DNA from: CALFUK01 sp964398295
GTDB lineage: Bacteria; Bacteroidota; Bacteroidia; Chitinophagales; Saprospiraceae
DNA length: 64,000 nucleotides
NCBI GenBank assembly: GCA_964398295.1
Contig: CAYNMW010000002.1
Span: 1 to 64,000, forward strand
Reading direction: 5' to 3'
Under the pieces are notes generated by a model that did no database searches, was not told where the DNA came from, and saw only the letters and a list, made by a program, of their open reading frames with translations. Every line of letters starts with the position of its first letter. Positions within the stretch are counted from its first letter, which is position 1. The translations under genes and the position numbers were made by a program. Below, one piece after another: positions 9,424 through 18,963 of the stretch.

Positions 9424-9903
9424 ATGATTGAGACCATCATAGCAGATTTGAAAAAAGAAAGATACGCCCAGGATTTCATGACAGTTCTTAATGACTACGC
9501 AGAGGATCCAATGGGAGGAGGTGCTCCATTAACTGATTTTGTCAAACACAATTTGATTAGCAAATTGGTCAATCTGGATAATCACTTTGTCGTCTTATGT
9601 TATGTAGATGAACAGATTGCAGGCATTTCTAATTGCTTCTATGGATTTAGCTCGTTCAAAGCAAAGCCACTGATTAACATTCATGATTTTGCCATTCTAC
9701 CTCAATTTAGAGGACGAGGTTTATCTAAAGTTCTGCTAGAAAAAGTGGAAGATGTAGCCAGACAAAATGATTGTTGTAAAATCACACTCGAGGTATTGGA
9801 AAACAATGACAAAGCCAAACGCGTGTATCAGGCATTTGGCTTTGAAGGATATGAGTTAAATCCAGAAATGGGTAAGGCCATTTTCTGGCAAAAAAATTTG
9901 TGA
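9424..9903 (+). CDS. GNAT family N-acetyltransferase
   Basis: A 159-residue GCN5-related acetyltransferase. The acetyl-CoA binding loop reads LPQFRGRGLSKVLLEKVED (motif A, QxxGxG/A type), preceded by the beta strand INIHDFAI, and the C-terminal part has LEVLENNDKAKRVYQAFGFEGYE, all typical. It probably transfers acetyl groups to an amine; the substrate cannot be told from the sequence. It is tightly linked to the RsmI-like gene upstream and is convergent with the next gene, whose stop lies only two bases away. Confidence 0.9.
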   Translation: MIETIIADLKKERYAQDFMTVLNDYAEDPMGGGAPLTDFVKHNLISKLVNLDNHFVVLCYVDEQIAGISNCFYGFSSFKAKPLINIHDFAILPQFRGRGLSKVLLEKVEDVARQNDCCKITLEVLENNDKAKRVYQAFGFEGYELNPEMGKAIFWQKNL

Positions 9904-9904
9904 T

Positions 9905-10399
9905 TTACTTTTCGGGAATTTCCAATGTGTCATTAAAATCAGGTAAATACAATTTCAAACTATTTTCATTGTAAAAGGACAGATCTATAAACTTCCAATT
10001 CTCACCGTCATCTTGAGATGCAGCAAGTAAATTGATAGGATTATCAAAGGAGTCCTCTCCTAATTTTAATTTCAGGTTCCCAGACAGTATACAATGAAGT
10101 TCATCACCAGCCTTTACGACATCTGAAGGTTCTTCAAAATCTACACCTTCAATTGTTACTCCCATTGTAGAGTAAGTTTGGATTTGTGAACCGATAATGT
10201 CTCTCATCAATTCTTTGCCTCCGCCCATCTCGATAATGTTTGGATGCATCGCATTCATATAGGCATCTACATCCAACTGCTTTTGTGCATTTGTCACCTT
10301 ATTGGCATCAGACAAAATAGCATCTGTGTAAATGTTTTGTGCCTCAACACCAACAACGAGTAGAGAGAAAAAAAGAATGAGCTGGTAAATCTTATTCAT
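9905..10399 (-). CDS. Exported NTF2/SnoaL-like small protein
   Basis: A 164-residue protein with a clear signal peptide (LILFFSLLVVGVEAQ) and no lipobox Cys. The mature part has an alternating helix/strand pattern (DVDAYMNAMHPNIIEMGGG...) that resembles the NTF2/SnoaL-like fold, a small cone-shaped fold used for ligand binding or catalysis. I see no catalytic motif. It lies downstream of two OmpH genes on the same strand and may share their transcript. The family assignment is tentative. Confidence 0.55.
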   Translation of the reverse strand: MNKIYQLILFFSLLVVGVEAQNIYTDAILSDANKVTNAQKQLDVDAYMNAMHPNIIEMGGGKELMRDIIGSQIQTYSTMGVTIEGVDFEEPSDVVKAGDELHCILSGNLKLKLGEDSFDNPINLLAASQDDGENWKFIDLSFYNENSLKLYLPDFNDTLEIPEK

Positions 10400-10426
10400 T
10401 GATATAGGTTGTAACTAAGGACGGAT

Positions 10427-10939
10427 TTATAATCCAAGTTTTGACTTAACTAAACTGCTGACATCAGTTGTATCGTCAGCATAAAGGATGACACCTAGAC
10501 TTGCGTCAAAAATGTATTGGTATCCATTTTCTGCAGCTACAGCATTAATAGCATTCTGTATTTTATCTCTGATTGGTTTCAACAAAGTTTCACTTTTATC
10601 AATGATCTTTTGTTGACTCTCTTGCTCAAATTGAGCAATCTGTACTTCTTCTGATTGTAGTGACTGAGCCTCTACTTCCAACTGTTTAGGAGATAATTCT
10701 CCCTGTGTTCTTTTCTGCTCAAGTGACTGATATTTTGTTTGCAATTTTTTCACCATTTCCTCTCCTTTCTTTTGAAGTTGAGTTTTGTAGGTTTCAATAT
10801 TGGCATTGGCTTCTCTTACTTCAGCCATGTTTTGGATCAATTCCTGCGAATTAATGTAGCCAAACTTTTGAGCCTGCAGCTGAAAGCTTGCAATCATCAC
10901 AAAAGCTAGCGTCAAAATCTTTGTCATGGATATTTTCAT
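10427..10939 (-). CDS. OmpH/Skp family periplasmic chaperone
   Basis: A 170-residue protein with a signal peptide (LTLAFVMIASFQLQAQ) and a long charged coiled coil (about residues 35-125, rich in Gln, Glu and Lys), followed by the C-terminal strand YQYIFDASLGVILYADD. This is the Skp/OmpH layout: a jellyfish-like trimer that holds unfolded outer-membrane proteins on the way to the Bam complex. It is the second of two tandem paralogues 27 bases apart. In many Bacteroidota such a pair follows bamA; here no bamA precedes them within the window. Confidence 0.9.
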   Translation of the reverse strand: MKISMTKILTLAFVMIASFQLQAQKFGYINSQELIQNMAEVREANANIETYKTQLQKKGEEMVKKLQTKYQSLEQKRTQGELSPKQLEVEAQSLQSEEVQIAQFEQESQQKIIDKSETLLKPIRDKIQNAINAVAAENGYQYIFDASLGVILYADDTTDVSSLVKSKLGL

Positions 10940-10966
10940 AGTTTCTTTATTTGACTAATTAATTAT

Positions 10967-11482
10967 TTATCTGATTCCTAATCTCTTTTTAATGATATCG
11001 GTTTTGTCATATTGTTCACTAGCAAATAAAATACCTGCAGAAGAACTTTTGTCTAACATGATATCGATGCCTTTCTCTGAAGCATAAGACGAGATTTCTC
11101 TAAATACTTTTTCCTGGATCGGACTTACCAGTTGTTGTCTTCGCAAAAACAACTCCCCTTCAGGTCCAAATTTTGCTCGCTGTAATTCTCTTACTTGTGC
11201 TTCACGCTGTGTGATGTCACCTTCTCTTCTTTTTTTCATTTCATCAGAAAGCAATACCTGCTCAGCCTGATATTTGTTATACATACTCTTAATCTTGTCG
11301 TATTCTTTTGCGATCTCCTGATTCCAGTCAGCGGCAAGTTTATCAAGATTGTCCTGCGCATCGAGGAACTCATCCATGTTATCAAGAATATTGGTAACGT
11401 CAACAATTGCAACTGATTGAGCAGAAATTGTGACTAAAGCTAGTAAGCTAAACAGAGAAGAATAGATTAATTTTCTAAACAT
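10967..11482 (-). CDS. OmpH/Skp family periplasmic chaperone
   Basis: A 171-residue Skp-like protein with a signal peptide (LIYSSLFSLLALVTISAQS), mature start SVAIVDVTNILDN, coiled coil through residues 40-120 and the C-terminal IDIMLDKSSSAGILFASEQYDKT. It is the upstream member of the tandem pair and probably arose by duplication. Its likely role is protecting nascent outer-membrane proteins in the periplasm. It is divergent from nadB, with a -7-like box about 35 bases before its start. Confidence 0.9.
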   Translation of the reverse strand: MFRKLIYSSLFSLLALVTISAQSVAIVDVTNILDNMDEFLDAQDNLDKLAADWNQEIAKEYDKIKSMYNKYQAEQVLLSDEMKKRREGDITQREAQVRELQRAKFGPEGELFLRRQQLVSPIQEKVFREISSYASEKGIDIMLDKSSSAGILFASEQYDKTDIIKKRLGIR

Positions 11483-11515
11483 TATCTTGTAATTTGAGGT
11501 CTATAAAAACGACTG

Positions 11516-11523
11516 CAAAAATA
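11516..11523 (-). promoter_or_regulatory. Candidate -7 box for the ompH pair
   Basis: TATTTTTG on the minus strand matches TAnnTTTG about 35 bases before the ompH start. No TTG at the proper -33 spacing is seen, so this is weaker than the rplM and pyrH promoters. Confidence 0.4.
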
Positions 11524-11658
11524 CCTAAAACTCAATTAGGACTTTACAGTTATCAAAGAAACATTTATAATTGACTGATAATCGCATTTATATATTGCTT
11601 TAACTATTGTTTAACTGGCGGTATTAATGCTTTTTAACACACTGATTTTGAGATAGAA

Positions 11659-13260
11659 ATGCAAAAAACAGACATACTAATTATTGGCGCAGGAGTTGCA
11701 GGCGCATCAACTGCAATTCGTTTGGCTCAGAAAAGACCTGATCTTAAGATTACCATGCTTACCAAAACGAATACAAAAGAGAGCAACACAAGTTGGGCTC
11801 AAGGCGGTATCGCTGCTGTATGGGATTTGGAAACAGATGACTTTGAGAAACATATTGCAGATACCTTAGATGCAGGTGATGGGATCTGTGATGAAGAAGT
11901 AGTCAGAATTGTGGTTGAAGAAGGCCGCAAGCGAGTCATGGACATTATCGAAATGGGCGCAAGATTTGATAAAGAAGATGATGGCGATTACAATTTGGGT
12001 AGAGAAGGAGGACATACAGAAAACAGAATCCTTCACTACAAAGACATCACTGGGTGGGAAATCCAACGAACCTTAAATGAACAAGTCAAGAAGTTTGACA
12101 ACATCGAGATTCTGGAACACTTTTTTGCAATCGATGTCATCACTCAACACCAACTTGGACGAGTATTAACTAGGTTGTCTCCAAACATTGAGTGCTACGG
12201 TGCTTATGTATTGAACAAAGAAAACAACGACATTGATGCCATTTTGGCCAAATGCGTCGTCATGTGTACTGGTGGTACTGGACAGATATATCGAAATACA
12301 ACCAATCCTGTGATTGCAACAGGCGATGGTATTGCAATGGCTTACCGAGCCAAAGGCAGACTTGCTAATATGGAGTTTGTTCAATTTCATCCAACAGCTT
12401 TATACGGTACTGGCGGAGACGAACCAGATTTCCTGATATCTGAAGCTGTTCGTGGTTTTGGAGCAATACTGAAGAGACCAGATGGCACAGAATTTATGGA
12501 TCAATACGATGAACGCAAATCACTAGCGCCAAGAGATATTGTTGCCCGAGCCATTGACAACGAAATGAAAATCAGCGGTGCTGAACACATGTGCCTTGAC
12601 TGTCGACACTTGGATCATGAAGAATTTCTAGAGCATTTTCCCAATATTTATGAAAAGTGCAAAAGTGTAGGAGCTGATCCATTCACTGAGTTAATACCAG
12701 TTGTTCCAGCATGTCACTACATGTGCGGAGGTATTTTAATTGATACCGCTGGAAGAAGTTCAATTAAACATTTATATGCCGCAGGCGAATGTACTTGCAG
12801 TGGTTTACATGGAGCAAATCGATTGGCATCTAATTCATTGTTGGAAGGACTCGTCTACGGTTATCGAGTGGCTGAAGATATCATAAAGGAGATAGACCAA
12901 ATTGAACTAAAAGAAGGAATTCCAGATTGGGATACTGAAGGGACATTACATCCAAAAGAAATGGTCCTCATTACAAGAAGTTGGTCCGAATTGAAAGAGT
13001 TGATGAGTTATTATGTTGGAATTGTACGTACCAATGTTCGTCTCAAAAGAGCAATGGATAGACTCGAACTTCTGTACAATGAGACGGAGCAATTGTATAT
13101 GTCCACCATACTTTCCCCTCAATTATGTGAACTGAGAAATCTGATCACCATAGCTTATCTGGTTACAAAAGGAGCACAGATGAGACAAGAAAGTAGAGGC
13201 TTGCATTACAACACGGACTTTCCTGAGGAATATCCGTACGTCGAAACGACATTATTATAA
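11659..13260 (+). CDS. nadB: L-aspartate oxidase
   Basis: A 533-residue FAD enzyme that oxidises L-aspartate to iminoaspartate, the first step of de novo NAD synthesis. The dinucleotide-binding start is ILIIGAGVAGASTAIRLAQ, followed by NTSWAQGGIAAVW, the substrate-loop segments EFVQFHPTALYG and HYMCGGILIDTAG, and the FAD-contact ASNSLLEGLVYG. The length matches family members and the C-terminal helical domain is intact. Fumarate reductase flavoproteins are related, but GEGGH-type and HPTAL-type motifs with this C-terminus favour NadB. NadA and NadC are not adjacent. The stop codon touches the next ATG. Confidence 0.96.
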   Translation: MQKTDILIIGAGVAGASTAIRLAQKRPDLKITMLTKTNTKESNTSWAQGGIAAVWDLETDDFEKHIADTLDAGDGICDEEVVRIVVEEGRKRVMDIIEMGARFDKEDDGDYNLGREGGHTENRILHYKDITGWEIQRTLNEQVKKFDNIEILEHFFAIDVITQHQLGRVLTRLSPNIECYGAYVLNKENNDIDAILAKCVVMCTGGTGQIYRNTTNPVIATGDGIAMAYRAKGRLANMEFVQFHPTALYGTGGDEPDFLISEAVRGFGAILKRPDGTEFMDQYDERKSLAPRDIVARAIDNEMKISGAEHMCLDCRHLDHEEFLEHFPNIYEKCKSVGADPFTELIPVVPACHYMCGGILIDTAGRSSIKHLYAAGECTCSGLHGANRLASNSLLEGLVYGYRVAEDIIKEIDQIELKEGIPDWDTEGTLHPKEMVLITRSWSELKELMSYYVGIVRTNVRLKRAMDRLELLYNETEQLYMSTILSPQLCELRNLITIAYLVTKGAQMRQESRGLHYNTDFPEEYPYVETTLL

Positions 13261-14373
13261 ATGCGTATTGCTGTCAATTGTAGACTTCTACTCGAAAATC
13301 GAATGGAAGGAATCGCTGTCTTCAATTGGGAGATTTGTAGGCGGATGGCAAAGCAGCATGCAGAGCATGAATTCTATTTCTTTTTTGATAGAAAACCATC
13401 ATCAGCATTCATACAACTAGATAATGTAACTTCAGTAATTCTAAGACCTCAGGCCAGACATCCATTATTATGGAAATATTGGTTTGATACTGCATTGACA
13501 AATGCACTTAAAAAGCACGAAATAGATGTCTTTTTCTCGCCAGAATTTTATTTATCTAAGACAAGCTCTATTCCATCAGTGATCGTAACTCATGATTTAG
13601 GATTTCTACACTTTCCCGAAACCTACCAGCAAAGCCATTTGGATTATTTCAACAAACAAGTGCCGTTATTTCTTGATAAGGCGGATCATATAATCGCAGT
13701 ATCTGAATTTACTAAGCAAGACATAATCAAATCATATCAAATTAAACAAGAAAAAATTACCATTGCTGGAAATGCCTGCAGGTCGATTTTTAAACAAATA
13801 AGTGGTCCAGAAAAAAAGGCAGTTAGAAAAACCATCGCAAATGGTTCACCATACCACTTATATTTAGGATCCATTCATCCACGCAAGAATGTTCTACGTC
13901 TTGTAAATGCATTTAATGTATTTAAAGAAAAGACGAATCATGAACACAAACTTGTCCTTTACGGTAGATGGGCATTCAAAAACAAACAACTGAAGGAAGC
14001 GATTGGACAGTCAGCTTTCCAGAAGGATATTTTGATGTATGGAGATGCCGACATTACTGTAGAGAAAGTTGTCGCGTCAGCTACTTGCCTAGTCTACCCG
14101 TCTTTGTACGAAGGATTTGGCATTCCAATTTTGGAAGCAATGGCTTGTGGTGTACCAGTCATTACTTCTGATAAGGGAGCGATGAAAGAAGTCGGTGGTG
14201 ATGCAGCTATTTACATCAACCCAGAAAGTGTGGAAGACATAGCAAGAGCAATGGAAGGTCAGTGTTTGAATAAAGAAGTGGATAAAGAAAAACTGCTCAA
14301 AAACGTATTGCGGTATTCATGGGACAAGAGTGCAAATCAGATATATCAATCATTGTTGTCTGTCGTAAAATGA
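13261..14373 (+). CDS. GT4-family glycosyltransferase
   Basis: A 370-residue GT-B glycosyltransferase. The N-terminal domain opens MRIAVNCRLLLENRMEGIAV; the C-terminal domain has YLGSIHPRKNVLRLVNAF (donor phosphate loop) and YPSLYEGFGIPILEAMACG, the E-x7-E motif of family GT4 that binds nucleotide sugar. It probably adds a mannose- or rhamnose-type sugar to a surface glycan or lipid, but donor and acceptor cannot be named. Its ATG directly follows the nadB stop, so translation is likely coupled although the functions look unrelated. Confidence 0.93.
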   Translation: MRIAVNCRLLLENRMEGIAVFNWEICRRMAKQHAEHEFYFFFDRKPSSAFIQLDNVTSVILRPQARHPLLWKYWFDTALTNALKKHEIDVFFSPEFYLSKTSSIPSVIVTHDLGFLHFPETYQQSHLDYFNKQVPLFLDKADHIIAVSEFTKQDIIKSYQIKQEKITIAGNACRSIFKQISGPEKKAVRKTIANGSPYHLYLGSIHPRKNVLRLVNAFNVFKEKTNHEHKLVLYGRWAFKNKQLKEAIGQSAFQKDILMYGDADITVEKVVASATCLVYPSLYEGFGIPILEAMACGVPVITSDKGAMKEVGGDAAIYINPESVEDIARAMEGQCLNKEVDKEKLLKNVLRYSWDKSANQIYQSLLSVVK

Positions 14374-14433
14374 AACATTAAAAGACATATCAAAATTCGT
14401 AGGCTTAGCTTCTAAGTCCTGAAGGGACGCCAG

Positions 14434-14511
14434 CAAATAGCCGAGTGATACATCACTAGGCTATTTGTTATTCGAAACACTAAATTTGGCGGGATTTTTT
14501 TGAAAAATCGT
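14434..14511. repeat. Composite hairpin element, copy 1 (28-mer plus hairpin)
   Basis: A hairpin at 14434-14467 (CAAATAGCC and AGTGAT pairing with ATCACT and GGCTATTTG) lies 16 bases from a 28-mer at 14484-14511 (ATTTGGCGGGATTTTTTTGA and onward). The reverse complement of the 28-mer recurs at 34557-34584 with one mismatch, again 16 bases from a hairpin. The hairpin stem here is unrelated in sequence to the other copy. The hairpin could also act as a terminator for the GT4 gene. Confidence 0.7.
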
Positions 14512-14615
14512 ACAAAATTTATTTAGAGAAAGGCATTATTTTTAGAGAAACTATGCTACTGTTAATCCAATTATAAAAGATATACCAGTATATTAAGCTC
14601 ACTAATTCTTGACAC

Positions 14616-15884
14616 ATGAAAGCTGCAGCTACTGTTTTTTTAATATTAATTCCAGCAATATTTGTCTTGATTATTGGAGAGGTTATATATGCTTATTTCA
14701 AAGGCAATTTTAATTTTCGAAGTTTAGATACGATTTCCAGTTTGAGTGCTGGCATGACAAATGCACTGAAGGCAGTCTTAGGGTTGACAGTCATTATTTT
14801 CGGTTATGATTATTTCTTCCAACATTTTGCTTTAGTAGAACGGAGTAATAATTGGATTACCTATTTGCTTGCATTGATCGGTTTAGATTTTGCTACTTAC
14901 TGGTACCATCGCATGGCTCACCATGTCAACATATTTTGGAACAGACATGTCATCCATCATTCCGGCGAAGAATTCAATATGGCCACAGCGCTACGTCAAT
15001 CCATTTCCAAATTTGTCAATGTCAGTGTGTTCTTTCTTTTACCTGCAGCCATTTTAGGTGTGCCTCCAAAAGTAATTGCAATCGTAACACCATTTCATCT
15101 ATTTGTGCAAGTGTGGTATCATACCATTCATGTAGGTAAACTCGGATGGTTAGAATATATCATTGTAACACCTTCCCAACATCGAGTGCATCATGCCATA
15201 AATAAAATTTATATGGACAAAAATTTATCCCCTGTTTTTTGTATTTGGGATCGATTGTTTGGCACCTTTCAGGAAGAACTCGATGAAGAACCTTGTGTCT
15301 ATGGCATAACAAGACAAGTCAACACCTGGAATCCCATCAAGATCAATTTGAGTCATCTATGGTTGTTGATCAAAGATGCCTGGAGAGCAAAAAGCGTATT
15401 CGATAAATGTAGAATTTGGTTTATGCCTACAGGATGGAGACCTGCAGATGTCAAAGAAAAATATCCAGTAAAATCAGTGGATCCTTATCAGCTTGTAAAA
15501 TACGATACGGATGCATCAATAGCGATTAAATCCTGGTCATGGATTCAGTTTATTATGTTATTGATTATGCTGTTTCATCTCTTATTTATGATTGTAGAAA
15601 TTGGAACTCCTCAGATTTATGTTTACGGTTTGTTCATGTTTTTATGTGTGTATAGTTACACAACACTCATGGATTTAAAAGCTTCTGCCATGTGGTTGGA
15701 AATTGTAAAATCGGGGATAGGCTTATTGATTATTTTCCAAACAGGATCTTGGTTTTCTATTGATTCCATCCTCCCTATTGGTACAATGTTGTTTGGTGCA
15801 TATTTTATTTTATCAGCGGCAGTCGTCTCTTATTTTGTCCTTACTGATCTAGCTCCTGAAAATAATAAGTTAGTTGTAAATTGA
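14616..15884 (+). CDS. Sterol desaturase / fatty acid hydroxylase family membrane protein
   Basis: A 422-residue membrane protein with about eight hydrophobic segments. The three His clusters of the di-iron hydroxylase family are present: HRMAHH (near residue 103), HVIHHSGEEF (near residue 114) and HRVHHA (near residue 189). Enzymes of this family hydroxylate or desaturate lipids using O2 and two iron atoms. The C-terminal 130 residues form extra membrane helices, an arrangement also seen in alkylglycerol-monooxygenase-like members. The lipid substrate is unknown. It is preceded by the composite hairpin element, with no clear promoter. Confidence 0.9.
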   Translation: MKAAATVFLILIPAIFVLIIGEVIYAYFKGNFNFRSLDTISSLSAGMTNALKAVLGLTVIIFGYDYFFQHFALVERSNNWITYLLALIGLDFATYWYHRMAHHVNIFWNRHVIHHSGEEFNMATALRQSISKFVNVSVFFLLPAAILGVPPKVIAIVTPFHLFVQVWYHTIHVGKLGWLEYIIVTPSQHRVHHAINKIYMDKNLSPVFCIWDRLFGTFQEELDEEPCVYGITRQVNTWNPIKINLSHLWLLIKDAWRAKSVFDKCRIWFMPTGWRPADVKEKYPVKSVDPYQLVKYDTDASIAIKSWSWIQFIMLLIMLFHLLFMIVEIGTPQIYVYGLFMFLCVYSYTTLMDLKASAMWLEIVKSGIGLLIIFQTGSWFSIDSILPIGTMLFGAYFILSAAVVSYFVLTDLAPENNKLVVN

Positions 15885-15951
15885 CTGCTATCCGCAATTA
15901 AACCAAAACTAATAAATAGAGTCATTAGATTAATAAAGTTATAAGTGTAAC

Positions 15952-16953
15952 ATGAATAAAATTTATTTAATGATTTTAGCAAGCCTACTATTTATAGCTT
16001 GTGCGGAGGAAGAACCAATCACCCTACAAAATGAATCACCAATAGTGAAGGCTGAATCTTCTTACACAGTTATTGTAGACGAAGACATCACCTATGCTAA
16101 TGGACTAAGTCATGATGGAATGAACACTACTGTTGAGATGCCTCAAACTTTAGATGTATACTACCCTGACAATAATTCTACTACTCGCCCTGTCATTATG
16201 TTTATTCATGGCGGAGGGTTTCAAGGCGGAACAAAAACGAAACCAGAAATTGTAGATATGGCCAACTACTTTGCCTCCAGAGGATGGGTTTTTGCTTCCA
16301 TAGATTATAGAACAACAAGTGATTTAGTTGGAACAAATTTTACAGGAATTGCTCCACAAGAATGGATCGATTTCACTATGCAAAACGCAACAACTCCGGA
16401 TGATGCTCGGACAAGTATAGCTTTATACGCGGCCCAAAGAGATTCCAAAGCAGCCCTTCGCTGGCTAGTAGCTAACTCAAATGTTTATAATATAAATACA
16501 GAATTTATTACCGTAGGAGGAGCTTCAGCAGGTGCAATTACAACTGTTGCACTAGGCATTTCAAATCAAGAAGATTTTACAAATGAAATTCCTATAGCTG
16601 ACGACCCTACTCTCTCTACTTCAAATGTAGATGAAACTTATGTAGTAAGAAGTATGATTGAATTCTGGGGAGGAAATATAAAATTGGAAATTTTTGAATC
16701 CGTATATGGAATGGATAGATATGATAGTAATGACCCTGAATTATTTATTGCGCATGGCACATTAGATCCAACTGTTTTGTTTTCAGAAGCATCCGAATTA
16801 GATAGCATTTATAACTCATTAGGAATCTACCACGAATTTATTCCTCTAGTGGATCAAGGCCATGGTGCATGGAATGCAACTGTGAACGGAAAAAGTTTAT
16901 CAGAGATGTCTTTTGATTTTTTGGTTGAAAGACAAAATTTAATTGCCGAATAA
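15952..16953 (+). CDS. Alpha/beta-hydrolase lipoprotein (esterase/lipase-like)
   Basis: A 333-residue protein with a lipoprotein signal (LMILASLLFIACAEEE, lipobox ending IAC). The hydrolase core shows FIHGGGFQGG (oxyanion-hole HGGG), GGASAGA (nucleophile elbow GxSxG), a late Asp in AHGTLDPTVLF and His in DQGHGAW. This pattern fits carboxylesterases of the HSL/BD-FAE type acting on ester or acetylated substrates. It should sit on the inner face of the outer membrane or the surface. It is followed by a convergent outer-membrane protein gene. Confidence 0.88.
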   Translation: MNKIYLMILASLLFIACAEEEPITLQNESPIVKAESSYTVIVDEDITYANGLSHDGMNTTVEMPQTLDVYYPDNNSTTRPVIMFIHGGGFQGGTKTKPEIVDMANYFASRGWVFASIDYRTTSDLVGTNFTGIAPQEWIDFTMQNATTPDDARTSIALYAAQRDSKAALRWLVANSNVYNINTEFITVGGASAGAITTVALGISNQEDFTNEIPIADDPTLSTSNVDETYVVRSMIEFWGGNIKLEIFESVYGMDRYDSNDPELFIAHGTLDPTVLFSEASELDSIYNSLGIYHEFIPLVDQGHGAWNATVNGKSLSEMSFDFLVERQNLIAE

Positions 16954-16983
16954 ATAACAAGCGATTGCACATTCATTTTATAA

Positions 16984-17532
16984 TCAAAACCGCTTCCCCA
17001 CACTTATCCCAATCAATCCAATCGGCCCTTCACCCGTAGGCTCTCCTTCAGTCCTCACATTCCATTCCAAACCAAATCCAATAGTTGGTCTTATGACAAG
17101 ATTAGAGTTCGTTAATATGGTATAACCCAAACTCAAGGTTGGTTGAATAACAGTAATGTTCGTTTCGCCTTCTGATATTACGTCATCGTTTAAAAAATTT
17201 CTCCAATCAATATTATTGAACCAAAAATCATTTTTAAACTCCAGATGTAAACCTTTGAAACCCTGCTTAAAGTAGTGTTGATAGTCTATACTAAAACCAA
17301 ACCCTTGACCGATTTCTTCATCCTGTTCACCTAGATCTCTGTGATCAAAAATGTTGGCACCAATTCTTAGCCCAAGTCGCCCTTTATCACTGATGGATTT
17401 CTCTGCACTTATACCAGGTATGAAACCAGTCGGATATACTTGTAGCTGAACAGAAACATCAGTTGGTCTTTGTGCTGCTAAGGTTAACGCAAATAAAAAG
17501 CAAAGTGTACATAGATATAAGCACCGTTTCAT
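16984..17532 (-). CDS. Putative outer-membrane beta-barrel protein
   Basis: A 182-residue protein with a signal peptide (LYLCTLCFLFALTLAAQ) and alternating amphipathic strands ending in the terminal aromatic GLIGISVGKRF, typical of a small outer-membrane barrel. Segments such as RLGLRIGANIFDH and LGYTILTNSNLVIRP look like barrel strands. The function cannot be named. A TACTTTTG box (plus-strand 17552-17559) lies just upstream on its strand, near a small palindrome. Confidence 0.7.
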   Translation of the reverse strand: MKRCLYLCTLCFLFALTLAAQRPTDVSVQLQVYPTGFIPGISAEKSISDKGRLGLRIGANIFDHRDLGEQDEEIGQGFGFSIDYQHYFKQGFKGLHLEFKNDFWFNNIDWRNFLNDDVISEGETNITVIQPTLSLGYTILTNSNLVIRPTIGFGLEWNVRTEGEPTGEGPIGLIGISVGKRF

Positions 17533-17574
17533 TATGGCGAATTTAGGATGTCAAAAGTAAATAAAACTTACGTT

Positions 17575-17597
17575 CTCTGAAGTTTGTAACTTCAGAG
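17575..17597. repeat. Perfect palindrome of the GAAGTT/AACTTC family
   Basis: CTCTGAAGTT-TGT-AACTTCAGAG is a perfect 10-bp hairpin between divergent genes. Related but decayed versions occur near 23840-23862 and 58669-58684, always in intergenic DNA. Confidence 0.65.
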
Positions 17598-17613
17598 CTA
17601 TATTTTCATTCTC

Positions 17614-18864
17614 ATGAAGCCATTCTTCACAAACGACGCAATCGTCCTAGGCATTTTAATTTCTGTATTAGCTTTTGTCTTTTATACTTCAGAATTAAAA
17701 TCACCAGGCTGGAAGAAATTTTACAGATTCGTACCTGCCCTTCTGCTTTGTTATTTTATCCCTGCATTACTCAACTGGCCTTTGGGACTTATTTCAGGGG
17801 ATGAATCTCAATTGTACTTTGTAGCTTCTCGCTATTTGCTGCCAGCAAGTTTGATTCTTCTCTGTTTGGGCATTGACTTTAAAAGCATATTGAATCTTGG
17901 ATCAAAAGCGATTGTCATGTTTTTTACTGCAACAGTTGGGATTATCCTTGGTGGTCCGATTGCGTTATTACTTGTATCCATTTTTGCTCCAGGACTAATA
18001 GATGCAAATCCGGAAGAAGTTTGGAGAGGGTTTTCTACAGTTGCAGGAAGTTGGATTGGTGGCGGTGCCAACCAAACGGCAATGAAAGAAATCTATGAAG
18101 TCGGCGATAATTTGTTTGGAACAATGATCGTCATTGATGTTGTTGTTGCAAATATTTGGCTAGGGTTTTTACTTTACGGAGCCAACATTAGCGATAAGCT
18201 GGACAAAAAATTAAAAGCAGATAATAGTGCAATTACACAACTCAAAAAAAGTGTAGAAGATTATCGTGCTGGTGTAGAAAAGATGCCAACCTTGACAAGC
18301 ACATTCATATTGATGGCAGTAGCATTTGGAGGGGTTGCCTTATCTCATTGGGGTAAGGACATAATGACTCCACTGATGAGTTCGATGAAGGATACCTTAG
18401 TCGAATACAGAATGAATTCTCTGATGTCCTCTTTCTTTTGGTTAATCGTATTTTCTACCACAATTGGATTGAGCTTGTCCTTCACAAAAGCTAGAAAATT
18501 AGAAGGTGTTGGTGCATCGAGATGGGGATCTGTTTTTATATATGTCCTTGTAGCGACGATTGGCATGAAAATGAATCTAGGCGAAGTGTTCAAAAACCTG
18601 GGACTATTTGCCGTTGGCATTATCTGGATGCTTGTCCACGTCGGATTATTATTGACGGTTGCAAAAATAATTAGAGCACCTTTCTTTTTTGTTGCAGTTG
18701 GTAGCCAAGCGAACATAGGAGGAGCAGCCTCTGCACCAATTGTAGCTTCTGCGTTTAGCCCATCACTTGCACCAGTTGGAGTTTTGATGGCTGTCCTTGG
18801 ATATGCCTTGGGTACGTATGGAGCAATAATTTGTGCACAATTGATGCAGTTGGTCGTGACTTAA
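17614..18864 (+). CDS. DUF819 family membrane protein
   Basis: A 416-residue integral membrane protein of about ten helices, matching DUF819 (YjcL-like) in length and in segments such as GSWIGGGANQTAM and GSQANIGGAASAPIVA, the paired Gly/Asn-rich loops of the family. These inverted loops suggest a transporter of the bile-acid/arsenite-type fold, but no substrate is established. No operon partner is evident; the next gene has its own promoter-like box. Confidence 0.88.
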   Translation: MKPFFTNDAIVLGILISVLAFVFYTSELKSPGWKKFYRFVPALLLCYFIPALLNWPLGLISGDESQLYFVASRYLLPASLILLCLGIDFKSILNLGSKAIVMFFTATVGIILGGPIALLLVSIFAPGLIDANPEEVWRGFSTVAGSWIGGGANQTAMKEIYEVGDNLFGTMIVIDVVVANIWLGFLLYGANISDKLDKKLKADNSAITQLKKSVEDYRAGVEKMPTLTSTFILMAVAFGGVALSHWGKDIMTPLMSSMKDTLVEYRMNSLMSSFFWLIVFSTTIGLSLSFTKARKLEGVGASRWGSVFIYVLVATIGMKMNLGEVFKNLGLFAVGIIWMLVHVGLLLTVAKIIRAPFFFVAVGSQANIGGAASAPIVASAFSPSLAPVGVLMAVLGYALGTYGAIICAQLMQLVVT

Positions 18865-18963
18865 TTTAGAACAACAATCAAATACTTGATTAACTAAAAT
18901 GATGTAATTCATTCATTTCTAAGCGTTTATCACAAGATTTTTAACTATTTGTCTTAAAAAGCG

